From Sporobacter sp942492735 (lineage in GTDB: Bacteria > Bacillota > Clostridia > Oscillospirales > Oscillospiraceae), in NCBI GenBank assembly GCA_942492735.1, contig OW818648.1, positions 1,674,001-1,738,000 on the forward strand: a stretch of DNA of 64,000 nucleotides, in the 5' to 3' direction. Position 1 is the stretch's first letter, and each line of letters starts with the position of its first letter. A program made the position numbers and the translations under genes. Positions 25,681-34,800 of this stretch are shown here, in pieces. Under the pieces are notes generated by a model, which was not told the origin of the DNA, made no database searches, and saw only the letters and a list, made by a program, of their open reading frames with translations.

Positions 25681-25709
25681 ACAATGAGCGGAGGGGAGTT
25701 GAACCCCTG
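25681..25709 (-). other. tRNA 3'-end-like remnant
   Basis: On the minus strand AGGGG, the seven-base loop TTCAACT, CCCCT and then CCGCTC look like a T arm and the 3' acceptor strand of a tRNA. The sequence before it does not fold as the rest of a tRNA and no CCA follows. It may be a leftover of an attachment site in a tRNA gene. Confidence 0.35.
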
Positions 25710-25849
25710 AAGAATAAAAACTTTATGTCGATACCGTATAATTGCTTCCGTAAATTCCATCTAGTCCATATGAAAGCATAGCTATATATCACTTTAAGTA
25801 ATAATGTGTTTTTGAAATGCGGTGATTTCCATACCGTATTTTTGTATAC

Positions 25850-25869
25850 TTGGCTACTTTTTGGCTACT
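25850..25869 (+). repeat. Tandem repeat at the right end of the element
   Basis: TTGGCTACT occurs at 25850-25858 and 25861-25869, an 11-base period like the GTTTGATAGCA pair at 20126-20147. Probably integrase arm sites; the exact core of attachment could not be found. Confidence 0.5.
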
Positions 25870-26051
25870 CCCCTTCTATTGTTAAGTAGGGGAGAAAATT
25901 ACTTTCAACTTAATAGATAATGAATTTCTTTAACGGATGCAGGTAAAGGGGGATGGTTCTGCGTTCTAAACTGGCACGTTCGGCAAAAATCAGCACACAA
26001 AAGTCTCGAGAATTGCAGGACTTTTGCGCCGGAGCTGGAGCGTGGTTTTTG

Positions 26052-26594
26052 TTACCCGAATTTTGTATTGGTGGTTGCTAGAAGGAGCGCCGCAAGATGG
26101 AAGGGTAGGATGTCGCGGTTGTCACCAGTGACTTCAAAAACTTTGCTACGGCTGTGTGCGCGTACGGCGTCAAGGAATTCAGAGTGTTTGGGTTTTATGA
26201 CACCGAGCACTGGAGGTATGCCATCCAGTGTTTTCAAAACGGCTTGGCGGAACAGCGCTGCATTTGATTCCATAAAGCCCAGCTCGTCCATTAAGATAAG
26301 GGCCGCGTCAACGGGCGGTGAAGACAGAATGGATGCGCCGACTGTATCGAAGGTCTCTGGGTAAGGTGTGAAACGCCCGTCACCCCAGCGCGTACCTGCC
26401 AGATGGGCACTGTCTCGGTGCGTTTTCTCCCATACACTCTCAATAAACACGTCAAATCTGGCGCCTTCGGTAATCGGCGTTGAACTGACCGTCCGGAAGC
26501 CACCGCAGGCAACTGATGGCAGAAGGGCGAGAACCTTTTGTATGACAGTCGATTTGCCCACTCCCACCACACCGGTTAGAAAGACGTTTATCAT
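26052..26594 (-). CDS. THEP1-type nucleoside-triphosphatase
   Basis: A 180-residue P-loop NTPase of the NTPase_1/THEP1 family. Walker A is GVVGVGKST (8-16), Walker B is ALILMDELG (D103-E104), and the family NxxxF-like end region FEVTGDNRDILPFHL is present. Members hydrolyse nucleoside triphosphates in vitro; their cellular role is unclear. It is the last gene of the surface-lipoprotein/ABC importer array and its ATG overlaps the stop of the FMN-binding lipoprotein gene by four bases, so it is coupled to that system. Confidence 0.85.
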   Translation of the reverse strand: MINVFLTGVVGVGKSTVIQKVLALLPSVACGGFRTVSSTPITEGARFDVFIESVWEKTHRDSAHLAGTRWGDGRFTPYPETFDTVGASILSSPPVDAALILMDELGFMESNAALFRQAVLKTLDGIPPVLGVIKPKHSEFLDAVRAHSRSKVFEVTGDNRDILPFHLAALLLATTNTKFG

Positions 26595-27178
26595 GTGTGC
26601 ACATCCTTATAATATTTCTCAGCATGATACTCAAAAAGGCTCTTAAGCATAGACGTGATGTTCCCTGTGGAAACCGTGGCTCCTGTCATCGCATCCGCGT
26701 CAACGCATAATAACTGACTGCCGTACCCCTCCCAGGTGTCAAATTCGCTTTTATAAGCACCGACTAATCGCTGGACAAAGTTTTCGTCCATGTATGCCTC
26801 CGTGTACTCGGAATTGTAGTAGTTAGGGTTGCTGTCACCGTAAAGCCCCATGTTATCTCCAAAAGAAATAGTGCGAATGGCCGCATCCTCAGCCGCTTTT
26901 TTGGTATTGAGTAGTTCTACATAGCAAACGGAGTAATAGCTCACCAGGGTGTCGCGGCAGGTGCAGGAGGAGAAAGCAATCTGATATGCCGTAAAGGTGG
27001 AACAGGATTGTTCAAACAGAATGACAGCAGAATACGCCTCTGGTGTACCGCCGGAGGAATAGTGTGTATAGGTTAATTCGGTGAAAGCACTCTCTGGCAC
27101 GCTCTCGGACGAAGAGCATCCCTGCAGGAGAATAATAGCAAGAATTAGCGGCAGTAATCTAGATTTCAATCTTCTCAT
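26591..27178 (-). CDS. FMN-binding-like lipoprotein with flavinylation motif
   Basis: A 195-residue lipoprotein. The ATG at 27178 gives a type II signal peptide ending in LLQGC, with lipidated C21. Near the C-terminus D162-A-M-T165-G-A-T168 matches the Dxx(S/T)GA(S/T) motif at which ApbE attaches FMN covalently, as in NqrC, RnfG and Gram-positive electron-transfer lipoproteins. Several cysteines (around residues 59-85) are unusual for the family and could bind metal or form disulfides. No ApbE flavin transferase is in the window. Its start lies one base after the rhodanese-like gene and it overlaps the NTPase gene. A role in redox chemistry outside the membrane is inferred. Confidence 0.75.
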   Translation of the reverse strand: MRRLKSRLLPLILAIILLQGCSSSESVPESAFTELTYTHYSSGGTPEAYSAVILFEQSCSTFTAYQIAFSSCTCRDTLVSYYSVCYVELLNTKKAAEDAAIRTISFGDNMGLYGDSNPNYYNSEYTEAYMDENFVQRLVGAYKSEFDTWEGYGSQLLCVDADAMTGATVSTGNITSMLKSLFEYHAEKYYKDVHT

Positions 27179-27179
27179 A

Positions 27180-27872
27180 TCATTGATGAACCGCGTTGAG
27201 TCGGGAGAAATCGATGTAGGCGTAGTCAGCGCGCCATGTCGCGTAGATGATGTCGCCGTCTGCATCCTCGGGATAGACGATAAGCTCCTGTTTGTGCTCA
27301 CCGGTGTAGCTCCAGTTGCCCCCCACGTTATAAAGCCTCGATGGGTCCCATCCAAGGAAAAACAGGAGAGACTTCAGCATGCCGGAATAGCCGCCACCGC
27401 CGCACATGAGGAAGATCGCTTTATCCTTTGGAAACAGCTCTTCAAGAATCATTGTTGATTCCTCAAAATTTGCCTTAGCTGAGATGATAGTACCATCCTG
27501 CCCCCACGTCACTAGAAACAGGCAGTCACTGTCATATGCGCCGGTGACAGGCAGCGCGGACAGCGTCGCAATATAAGGGTAGGGTACAATCTTAAAGCCG
27601 CTGATGGTTCGGGTCAGATTCGCTTCGCCGCCGATGGCGCCAAAATCCGCCGGGTCAAAGAGCATGCGTACGTCCCGATAGACCACATCGTCCCGGCCCA
27701 GCCAGTTGTCTATTGTACTCATATTGATGTTCTTGTCTACACCGAACTGGCTGGCCGCATCAGGTTCCGCCGCCGGCAAGGGCACCGGTGCCGGAACCGT
27801 CGGGGATGTTCCACAAGCGGTGAGAAGAGCCATCAGCAAGATGAAGGCGAGAAAGAGCAGGCGTTTTTTCAT
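27180..27872 (-). CDS. Rhodanese-like lipoprotein
   Basis: A 230-residue lipoprotein starting at 27872 behind AAAGGAG, with signal peptide ending LLTAC (lipidated C20). The mature part resembles a rhodanese domain: VYRDVRMLFDPADF (64-77), then IVPYPY, and an active-site-like loop around C157 in LMCGGGGYSGM followed by LGWDPSRLYNVGGNW. Rhodaneses carry sulfur as a cysteine persulfide; the CGGGGYSG loop keeps the cysteine and small residues of such a loop. It sits between a SUOX-like lipoprotein and the FMN-binding lipoprotein, probably in one transcript. Confidence 0.75.
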   Translation of the reverse strand: MKKRLLFLAFILLMALLTACGTSPTVPAPVPLPAAEPDAASQFGVDKNINMSTIDNWLGRDDVVYRDVRMLFDPADFGAIGGEANLTRTISGFKIVPYPYIATLSALPVTGAYDSDCLFLVTWGQDGTIISAKANFEESTMILEELFPKDKAIFLMCGGGGYSGMLKSLLFFLGWDPSRLYNVGGNWSYTGEHKQELIVYPEDADGDIIYATWRADYAYIDFSRLNAVHQ

Positions 27873-27896
27873 CAGAGACACTCCTTTATGAATATC

Positions 27897-27931
27897 GGGA
27901 TATGGCGGGCGCTTCGCGCCCGCCATATCCC
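27897..27931. repeat. 16-bp perfect hairpin between two lipoprotein genes
   Basis: GGGATATGGCGGGCGC (27897-27912) pairs with GCGCCCGCCATATCCC (27916-27931) around TTC. The GGGCGC-TTC-GCGCCC core is the same as in the hairpin at 8996-9010. It has no T tract and may be an mRNA stability or processing element inside the operon. Confidence 0.75.
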
Positions 27932-27947
27932 TGTGTGTCAAGAATGT

Positions 27948-28943
27948 TTATTGTGCGGTGATTTCCACGACCAGCTTACAGTAACTCTTTGAGGCAGTTT
28001 CGCTGCAGGGAGCTACCCAGATCGTGCCGCCTTCACCGACTGCTTTATCCTGTTCAATTGCGACCAGGGTATACGCACTGCTTATCAGTTCGGCCATCAG
28101 TTCTGTCTCATAACCATCGTTGGCTTTGACCTTGACGGAGGTGAGGGACTCCATGCCGCAGGCTTTCAGCACGTCTGCCAGTGTGTAGCCGGTGTAGGTC
28201 GACTCAGACTTTTCGCCGGTCTTACTTTCAACAACAACAGTGATTTTGTAAATTGAAAGACCTTTAAGGGTGTCATTCGTGACCGCTTTGCCGTTAACGA
28301 GGAAAGAGTACGGGGCAAACTCAACCTTGTCCGTTTTATCCTGAATCTCAGGCAGCCCGCCGTTATCAGCAGGCGCGTTGCTGGGTGATGGCGCGCTGCT
28401 CGTGTCGCTGGCGGGAGCGGCACTGATTTCCGGGGCGCCCTCTTTGGTGTTCACGAGGATAGAGACGCAGCCCTTGAGGTAGTCACCGGTTGTGCCAGAG
28501 GTGCAGGGAGCGAACCAAGGTGCGGTACCAAAGGGTTCGCCGTCTTTGGTCATAGCCAGCAGCGTTGTTGAAGCAGCAACTGTCGTATCTTTGACCGTAA
28601 CAGCATAGCCATCATCAGCGGCGGCCTCAAGCCAGACGTAGGTATCCTTAAGCCCTGCGGCGGCGATAACATCGCTCATTGTGAAACCGACATAAGTGGT
28701 GGTGGATTCAGTACCTGCACTGTTGACGCTTGTCGCCTGTACGGAGTACATCGGGGAGGAAGCCATTGCAGATTGGTCGACGGTGATACCGTTAACGGTG
28801 ACGGAAAAGGCAGGGATTGTGACTCCCTTGACCTCTACGGCCAACGGGCCTGCGGCAGCAGAGGGCGTTGCTGCCTTTTGCCCGCAGGCTGCGAGGCTCA
28901 AAACGAGTATGAGCGCCAGAATGAGAGAAATAGACTTTTTCAT
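27948..28943 (-). CDS. Lipoprotein with two SUOX-like (molybdopterin-fold) modules
   Basis: A 331-residue lipoprotein with signal peptide ending SLAAC (C20). Two related modules of about 130 residues (about 35-170 and 205-330) are joined by a Ser/Ala/Pro linker. Each has the order Y-x-G-[FY]-T-[ML]-[SA]-D-V, a VWLEAAADDGYAVTV or VKVKANDGYETEL strand pair, and a final APC or WVAPC segment. This is like the sulfite-oxidase-type molybdopterin domain without the cofactor cysteine arrangement, so it probably binds something else or acts structurally. Both modules end in APC followed by a second cysteine, which may form a disulfide. The same module type is repeated in the 1042-residue protein of the same operon. 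Confidence 0.7.
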   Translation of the reverse strand: MKKSISLILALILVLSLAACGQKAATPSAAAGPLAVEVKGVTIPAFSVTVNGITVDQSAMASSPMYSVQATSVNSAGTESTTTYVGFTMSDVIAAAGLKDTYVWLEAAADDGYAVTVKDTTVAASTTLLAMTKDGEPFGTAPWFAPCTSGTTGDYLKGCVSILVNTKEGAPEISAAPASDTSSAPSPSNAPADNGGLPEIQDKTDKVEFAPYSFLVNGKAVTNDTLKGLSIYKITVVVESKTGEKSESTYTGYTLADVLKACGMESLTSVKVKANDGYETELMAELISSAYTLVAIEQDKAVGEGGTIWVAPCSETASKSYCKLVVEITAQ

Positions 28944-29000
28944 TTAAATTTCCTTTCTAATCGTCAATGGTTCTAAAAATCTTCTTTCGAAGAGTTTTGC

Positions 29001-29786
29001 TTACAAATTGGGATATACACAGACCTGACGTCCAAACTCCTCAATATATTTGAGCTTCAGGTCAGAATCGTAAACGTTTTTGAGGGTATCTTCTGTAATA
29101 ATATCCTCCGTTTTACCGCAGCGGAGATGCCCCTGATTGTCAAGAATGCCGGCACGTCCGCCGAGAAGCATTGCGTGGTCCGGGTTGTGGGTGGTGGTGA
29201 CCACAGCATAACCTTGATCCGCGAAATACTTGATAATTCGCAGCACCCTGATCTGGTTGCCAAAGTCTAAATGCGCGGTCGGCTCGTCAAAAAGAATCAT
29301 ACGGGGTCGCGTGACGATGGCGCGCGCGATGATCGCTTGCTGCCGCTCTCCACCGGAAATATTTGTATAGGGGCGGTCAGCAAGATGCTCAATGCCCATT
29401 TCCTTCAGCACTGCCGCGGTGTCGTCGCGATCTTTTTTGCCCGGCCGGGAAAAGAGACCGATACGAGAGGCGCAGCCCATCTGCACGAAGTCAAAAACGG
29501 TATGTTCAAAAGCAGGCGTGTGTGTTTGAGGCACATAACCGACAACGGCAGTCACCTCGCGCTCCGTCATTTCACGCAGGTCTTTGCCCGAAAGGATGAT
29601 TTCTCCGCTCTGCGGTTTTTTAAGTCCCAGAATGCAGCTCAAAAACGTCGACTTTCCGGCGCCGTTGCGCCCGAGAATGGTGACCACGTCGCCCTCGGCA
29701 ATCTCAATACTGACGTCATCCAGGACCTTCTGATCAACGGAGGGGTAAGTAAATGAGATATTTCTGATATCGAAAATGACACTCAA
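29001..29786 (-). CDS. FecE/BtuD-type ABC transporter ATP-binding protein
   Basis: A 261-residue ATPase of the iron-siderophore/cobalamin/heme importer family. Walker A is GRNGAGKST (39-47), then a Q loop VGYVPQTHTP, signature NISGGERQQ, Walker B MILFDEPTAHLD and the H-loop TTTHNPDH. The TTG at 29786 is chosen as start: it overlaps the permease stop and has AGGCAGGTG upstream, while an earlier ATG would run far into the permease gene. It energises the adjacent permease. Such importers move iron chelates, heme or corrinoids, and occasionally molybdate. Confidence 0.93.
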   Translation of the reverse strand: MSVIFDIRNISFTYPSVDQKVLDDVSIEIAEGDVVTILGRNGAGKSTFLSCILGLKKPQSGEIILSGKDLREMTEREVTAVVGYVPQTHTPAFEHTVFDFVQMGCASRIGLFSRPGKKDRDDTAAVLKEMGIEHLADRPYTNISGGERQQAIIARAIVTRPRMILFDEPTAHLDFGNQIRVLRIIKYFADQGYAVVTTTHNPDHAMLLGGRAGILDNQGHLRCGKTEDIITEDTLKNVYDSDLKLKYIEEFGRQVCVYPNL

Positions 29787-30817
29787 GACAGCACCTGCCT
29801 TTTCCGAAAAAGCAGCCAGCAGTAGAAAGGCGCGCCAATGATGCCTGTCAGTATGCTGACGGGCATTTCCTCTATGCCGATTGTTCGTGTCAGCGTATCC
29901 ACAATCAGCATAAACAACCCGCCGAGAAGTCCGCAAAGCGGGATGAGACGGCGGTTTGAAGGACCGACGAGTATCCTGCCGAAGTGCGGAATAATGAGTC
30001 CAATCCAGCTGATGGTGCCGGCAATGCAGACCGAGCCTGCGGTCAGGAGTGTCGAACAGACGATAGCCAATCCACGGACAAGTTTGACATTAGCGCCGAG
30101 CGTGCGGGCTTCATCTTCTCCCAGCGATAGTACATCAATCCACCATGACAGCAAAATGAGAAAAACGGCGGGCACCATAAGGACCGGTAAAATGACCAAA
30201 AGCTCTGACAGCTTGACATAGGAGAAGCTGCCCATGGTCCAGTAGGTGATAGAGGCAAGCTGCGTTTCGGGGTCAGCAATATACTTTATAAAGCCGAAAA
30301 CGGATGCCAATGCGGAGCCTACAATGATGCCGGACAACACAAGTACAATATTTGAACGATTTCTTATAAGCGTCGGAATGCTGACAGTCAGCAGTACGGC
30401 CACGATGCCGCCGACAAAAGCAAACAATGAGACAAATGCTGTGGTGAGTGAGAGGAGGATGGCCGCAGCGGCACCAATGCCGGCGCCGCTGGAGACACCA
30501 AGAAAGTCTGGAGAGACGAGCGGGTTTTTAAAAATCCCCTGGTAGGCGGCTCCGGACATTGACAGTGCCGCGCCAACCGCGACAGAGGCCAATATACGCG
30601 GTACACGAAGGCCCAAAACAACGTTTTGCATCATATTTGGAAGCGCGCTCGGCAGGCCCAATAAACGGTGCCATAGTATATCAATGCTCTCAGACGGCGA
30701 AACAGGGTACTTGCCCACGCATACTGCCAGAACAATACCTCCCAGCAGTAGACATAGGACTGTGAGCTCAATCAAGACAGTATTGAGTTTTGTTTTTAGC
30801 CGGTTATTCTGTTTCAT
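29783..30817 (-). CDS. FecCD-family ABC transporter permease
   Basis: A 344-residue permease with about ten transmembrane segments, of the BtuC/FecCD family. Recognisable stretches are RVPRILASVAVGAALSMSGA, NPLVSPDFLGVSSGAG, GTISWIGLIIPHFGR and the end EEMPVSILTGIIGAPFY. One gene forms a homodimer in such importers, so no second permease is needed. It follows the binding-protein gene by two bases and overlaps the ATPase gene. Confidence 0.95.
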   Translation of the reverse strand: MKQNNRLKTKLNTVLIELTVLCLLLGGIVLAVCVGKYPVSPSESIDILWHRLLGLPSALPNMMQNVVLGLRVPRILASVAVGAALSMSGAAYQGIFKNPLVSPDFLGVSSGAGIGAAAAILLSLTTAFVSLFAFVGGIVAVLLTVSIPTLIRNRSNIVLVLSGIIVGSALASVFGFIKYIADPETQLASITYWTMGSFSYVKLSELLVILPVLMVPAVFLILLSWWIDVLSLGEDEARTLGANVKLVRGLAIVCSTLLTAGSVCIAGTISWIGLIIPHFGRILVGPSNRRLIPLCGLLGGLFMLIVDTLTRTIGIEEMPVSILTGIIGAPFYCWLLFRKRQVLS

Positions 30818-30819
30818 AT

Positions 30820-31854
30820 TCAGCTTTCCAAGTCATATCCGAGATATTTGGCGTCAAACGTTTCGCCGAACATAAAGGTGTAGTATTCATCGATCTGTAC
30901 CTGCAGCTCTTCGGCCGTGAAAGCGTCGGGGTACATGCGCCAGAGCATATACATCGTGCCGATGACACAGCTGATCCCGGGCATGTCCCATGCATCGTAA
31001 GAGGCAGGAATGCGGTAGATATGTTCGTTCATCACGGCATTTACAGCGCGCCATGCAGCGTCCTCATAAAGTCCGTCCACACTGTAATCAAGTCCGGTAG
31101 AGCCGGTACAAAACAAATAATCGGGATTCCACTCAAAAACCGTTTCCACGCCGACATTGGTCCAGTTATGATTTGCCTTGATGTCTTCCGCGACGCAGAT
31201 ACCACCGGCCTTTTCTATCATCCAGGATTGAAGCATATCACCGCCGGCGACACGCCCCAGCTCGCCCCCCATGACGAGAGCGTTCACGCGTTGATCCACG
31301 GGTATTTTTTCAACCAGGGCATCAATGTAAGCAAATTTGGTGTCCATCCATCGGCAGACCTCTTCGGCCCTATCGGAGACGCCGAAGTATTCCCCCATCA
31401 TCGTGAGTGTGTATTCAATGTCGTCAAGGTCCTCGGTCGTGATGCGCAGCACCTCTATGCCGAGAACGGATACCGCCTCCACTGTTTCCGGGTCGTTTGA
31501 GCGATGTATCAAGACGTCCGGCGCCAATTTCGCCAAAGCCTCCAGGTCAACCACGCCCCGGCCAACGGTGCCGGCGGCTGAAAGATACTTGTCGCTGTCT
31601 GTCCAGAACTTGGATTTAACATTAATTGCCTTCACCCTGTCCGATAGTTCCAGCGCCACAATGAAGGGCACCGACACAGCATATACCGAGGCGATGGTCG
31701 TTTCTGTATTGTTGTCGGGGATTAAGAGCGCCGCTCCTGAGCTGTCGGTAACGGTCTTACCGCTACTGACGGCCGTCGTTTGTGTTCCGGTCCCGCAGCC
31801 GCATACGGATATGGTCAGAGCAAGAAAAAGTAAGAGAGAGATCGATTTTTTCAT
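30820..31854 (-). CDS. FecB/BtuF-type substrate-binding lipoprotein
   Basis: A 344-residue lipoprotein with signal peptide ending SVCGC and a two-lobed helical-backbone binding-protein fold: TTIASVYAVSVPFIVALELSDRV, the VDLEALAKLAPDVLI segment after GTVGRG, and NVGVETVFEWNPDYLF. It should hand the substrate to the FecCD permease. The ATG at 31854 with GAAGGG upstream gives a proper signal sequence; an ATG at 31869 overlapping the previous stop (ATGA) is an alternative. The ligand could be a metallophore, heme, corrinoid or another metal cofactor; the sequence does not show which. Confidence 0.9.
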   Translation of the reverse strand: MKKSISLLLFLALTISVCGCGTGTQTTAVSSGKTVTDSSGAALLIPDNNTETTIASVYAVSVPFIVALELSDRVKAINVKSKFWTDSDKYLSAAGTVGRGVVDLEALAKLAPDVLIHRSNDPETVEAVSVLGIEVLRITTEDLDDIEYTLTMMGEYFGVSDRAEEVCRWMDTKFAYIDALVEKIPVDQRVNALVMGGELGRVAGGDMLQSWMIEKAGGICVAEDIKANHNWTNVGVETVFEWNPDYLFCTGSTGLDYSVDGLYEDAAWRAVNAVMNEHIYRIPASYDAWDMPGISCVIGTMYMLWRMYPDAFTAEELQVQIDEYYTFMFGETFDAKYLGYDLES

Positions 31855-31865
31855 GGCGACACCCT

Positions 31866-34800
31866 TCATTTATCAGCGTCGAAGATGCTGTTATCCACCG
31901 TGATGTTCATCTTTCCGGAACCCGGAACGGTAACGACCAGCTTTGATACATATTTCACTGACGCCCCCTGATTTGTCTCAGCTACGACGCGCAGCGGACC
32001 ATCGCTATTTCCGGCAATACCTGTGTAGCCCTCGTGACTTTCATCATCCACCAGCGGGTACCCGTTCACGGCATAAGCGAGGATCAGCGCTTTGCGGTCG
32101 CCGTTTTCATCCTCAACGCCATTGACCAGGCCATCCTTATAGAAAACACTTTGAATGTCATTTTTGTAGGCGTCGGTTGCGTAAAAAGTAACGGAGACGG
32201 GATCGTCGATGCCCGGGGCGTTTCCGGCAATCAGCTGTATAAATTTCCAGATGTCGATACCCTCGCACGCACCGAGCTCAAGGACAGAGTATGTATCGCG
32301 GACTCTGATATTTGAGAGCGCCTCCAGCTGCGCAACGGTAAAGACCTGAGACCACTCGCTGTCGTCATTTTTAACGGTGAAGGTAAACGCATAATCCAGG
32401 AACTCGGCGTACACGTCGCTCATGGCATGTCCCCATGTGTCGATGTCGTTGGCGGAGACTTCAAATGCGACCACGTTTTTGACGCACAGGTCAGCATTGA
32501 TAGAATCTGCAGACTCCTGCGGCATGACGAGCATCAGTGGTCCGCCGGCATTTTTGTAAAGGGGGTCATAGCCCAGACTGCTTTCGTCCGGCACAAGCGG
32601 CCTGCCATCCATCATTGCGCCGCCGGTTATGCCGGACCCGTATGCGAGGATGGCACCAAGAGCCTCTTGACCCTGCGCGGCATAATTGGAAAAGGTTTGT
32701 TTTTTGAGCTGCGACAGAGAGAAGGTGACGCTGGTGCCGTCATCAGCGTAGACGGTGACATCGCCGGCATTGTTTTTTAAGCCAATATCACCGAAAAGGT
32801 CATACACAGACACGCCGCGATAGCGTATCTGCGCCATTTCACCGTCGCTGCTCAGAATACTGTAATCACGTGTCAAAGCGCGTGTCTGCATACGCTCCAA
32901 GTCCGAAACGCTGTATACCTTCTCTGCATAAAGTCCCTCGCCGTAGAAGCGTACGGACTTGTCCGCCGATTCAGAATAAGGGGCAGCGGTATGCGCATAG
33001 GCGTCGGGCTGCAACTCGACTGTAATGCTCTTAATATTCAAAACGGATAACGCCGTGCAAACCTCAGCATTGGCGCTGGGCATGATAACAGCCAGCGGCC
33101 CGCCGCAGTTGTCCACATTATAAGAGACAGGGTCGGTGTCCAGATAGGGTTTTAAAGTATACGCCGTCACATAGCCTTGACTTTGAACGGAGGGAACCAT
33201 GGGCGAGCCGTTTTTCGCGAAAGCCAGCAATGACGTTAGGCCATCACGATCCAGCGACGTGTTGCATCCCTTTGCAAACAAATCGGTCATCGCAACAGTG
33301 ATTTCTTTTGTGCCGTCGGAGAAGGTGACTGTGCCGTTGGTGCCTGGCAAACCAATAACATGCATGAGCAGATATTCAAGCCCCACGCCCTCAAATATTG
33401 AAGTGACGGGCTCTCCATTTTCAATAAGCTCATAGGAATCCTTGACCCGGGCCTCTTTGTAAGTGCCGCCGTCAACACCGCTGCCGTAAATGATATCTTC
33501 GATATCGCCCACCGTCATAGAGGTGTCGGTCAACGTGTTGCCATCCTCATCGAAGACTTTGATTGAGAGCCGATTATTCTGAAGTTTAATCTGCGCCTTG
33601 TCGTCTGTGTATTTGTGGGTGTTGTAATAGACGTCGTTTCCGACAATAACATCGCTCAGATATTGTACCTGATAAGAGCCGTTGGCGTGGTTATACTGCG
33701 TTTTTCCAAAGACGACGCGCATCGGACCGCCGTTATTGGCCAGCCCCGACAGGTAGCCGCCGTCGGTTTTTCCGATTGTATATGGATAATTATTGACACC
33801 GTAAGCCAGAAGCACAGGGTAACCACTATCGACCAGGTCTGCGTTGGTGGACTTGTAGCCGCCGTCGCCCATATCCGCCGCGTTTTTCTTATAGAAACCA
33901 AACGCATCGGGATAGGAGAGCATATCGATCGAGAAGCTTTCGGCGGAGGGTACACCATCGGCTGCCAAGAAGCTGACAAGGGTCGTTCTCGCCGCGGCTG
34001 TGCCTATATCCTCGGCGCTGTTCATGCCAAGATAAAGTAGAAGCTTGTAGAGATCAAGCCCCTCATATTCGTTCACATACCAGTAATTGGTGTTGGCGAG
34101 GCTGTAAAAATCAGAATACCCGATACCCTCATCCACAGGCTTGCCGTCTTCGCCACATTTCGAAAGCGCTTCCAACTGCTCTACGGTGAAATCAAGCTCA
34201 TGACCCAGCGCGTCACCCCTGAAAGCAATAATGTAGTCGGTCAATTTGGACGAGCCATAGGTCTCTGCGTCGGCCTGCGTGTGCTTGAAGCCCGGTTCGG
34301 AATCTTCCCGGACGTAAATGTATGCGACGTTTGAAAAGGTCTTATAGCTATCATTATCACCGTAATCGTTCAGATCGTAGACCAGCCTTAAGCAGCCATC
34401 GTCATTTTTCAGCTTGTCCACATAGCCGAGGGAGTGCTCCGCCTCATTGGCAGCGTCAAATACAAAGGGTGCAGCCAATGTGCCGTCTTTTGTGCCTTTG
34501 CCATATGCGAGGAGGATAGGGCGCTCATCGGCGGAGGCATCAAAAGCCTCATCCAGCCTAAATGTGGCGATCGTCTCGCGGTTGCAGTTTTTCAGATCCA
34601 CAAGATAAGCCGTATCCGTGAGGATAATGCCGTTGTCGCCTTCGACCATTTCCTTTAGGATGTACGTGAGGTCAACACCTTCGTATATGTATTTGCCGGA
34701 TTTGTCGGAATAGACACCCCGGAAGAGGCCCGCCGTCCTGTTTTCCAGTTCGCGAACAGACAGCGGTATGCTGGCAACGACGCCGGGACCCTCTACTGTC

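Noticed and set aside
25572..25760. 62-codon minus-strand frame in the right end of the element
   Set aside because: It has no ribosome site, crosses a large hairpin and includes the tRNA-like remnant; unlikely to be translated.
30790..31500. A 236-codon plus-strand frame opposite the binding-protein gene
   Set aside because: It overlaps a well-supported FecB-type lipoprotein gene and shows no ribosome site or protein-like motif.
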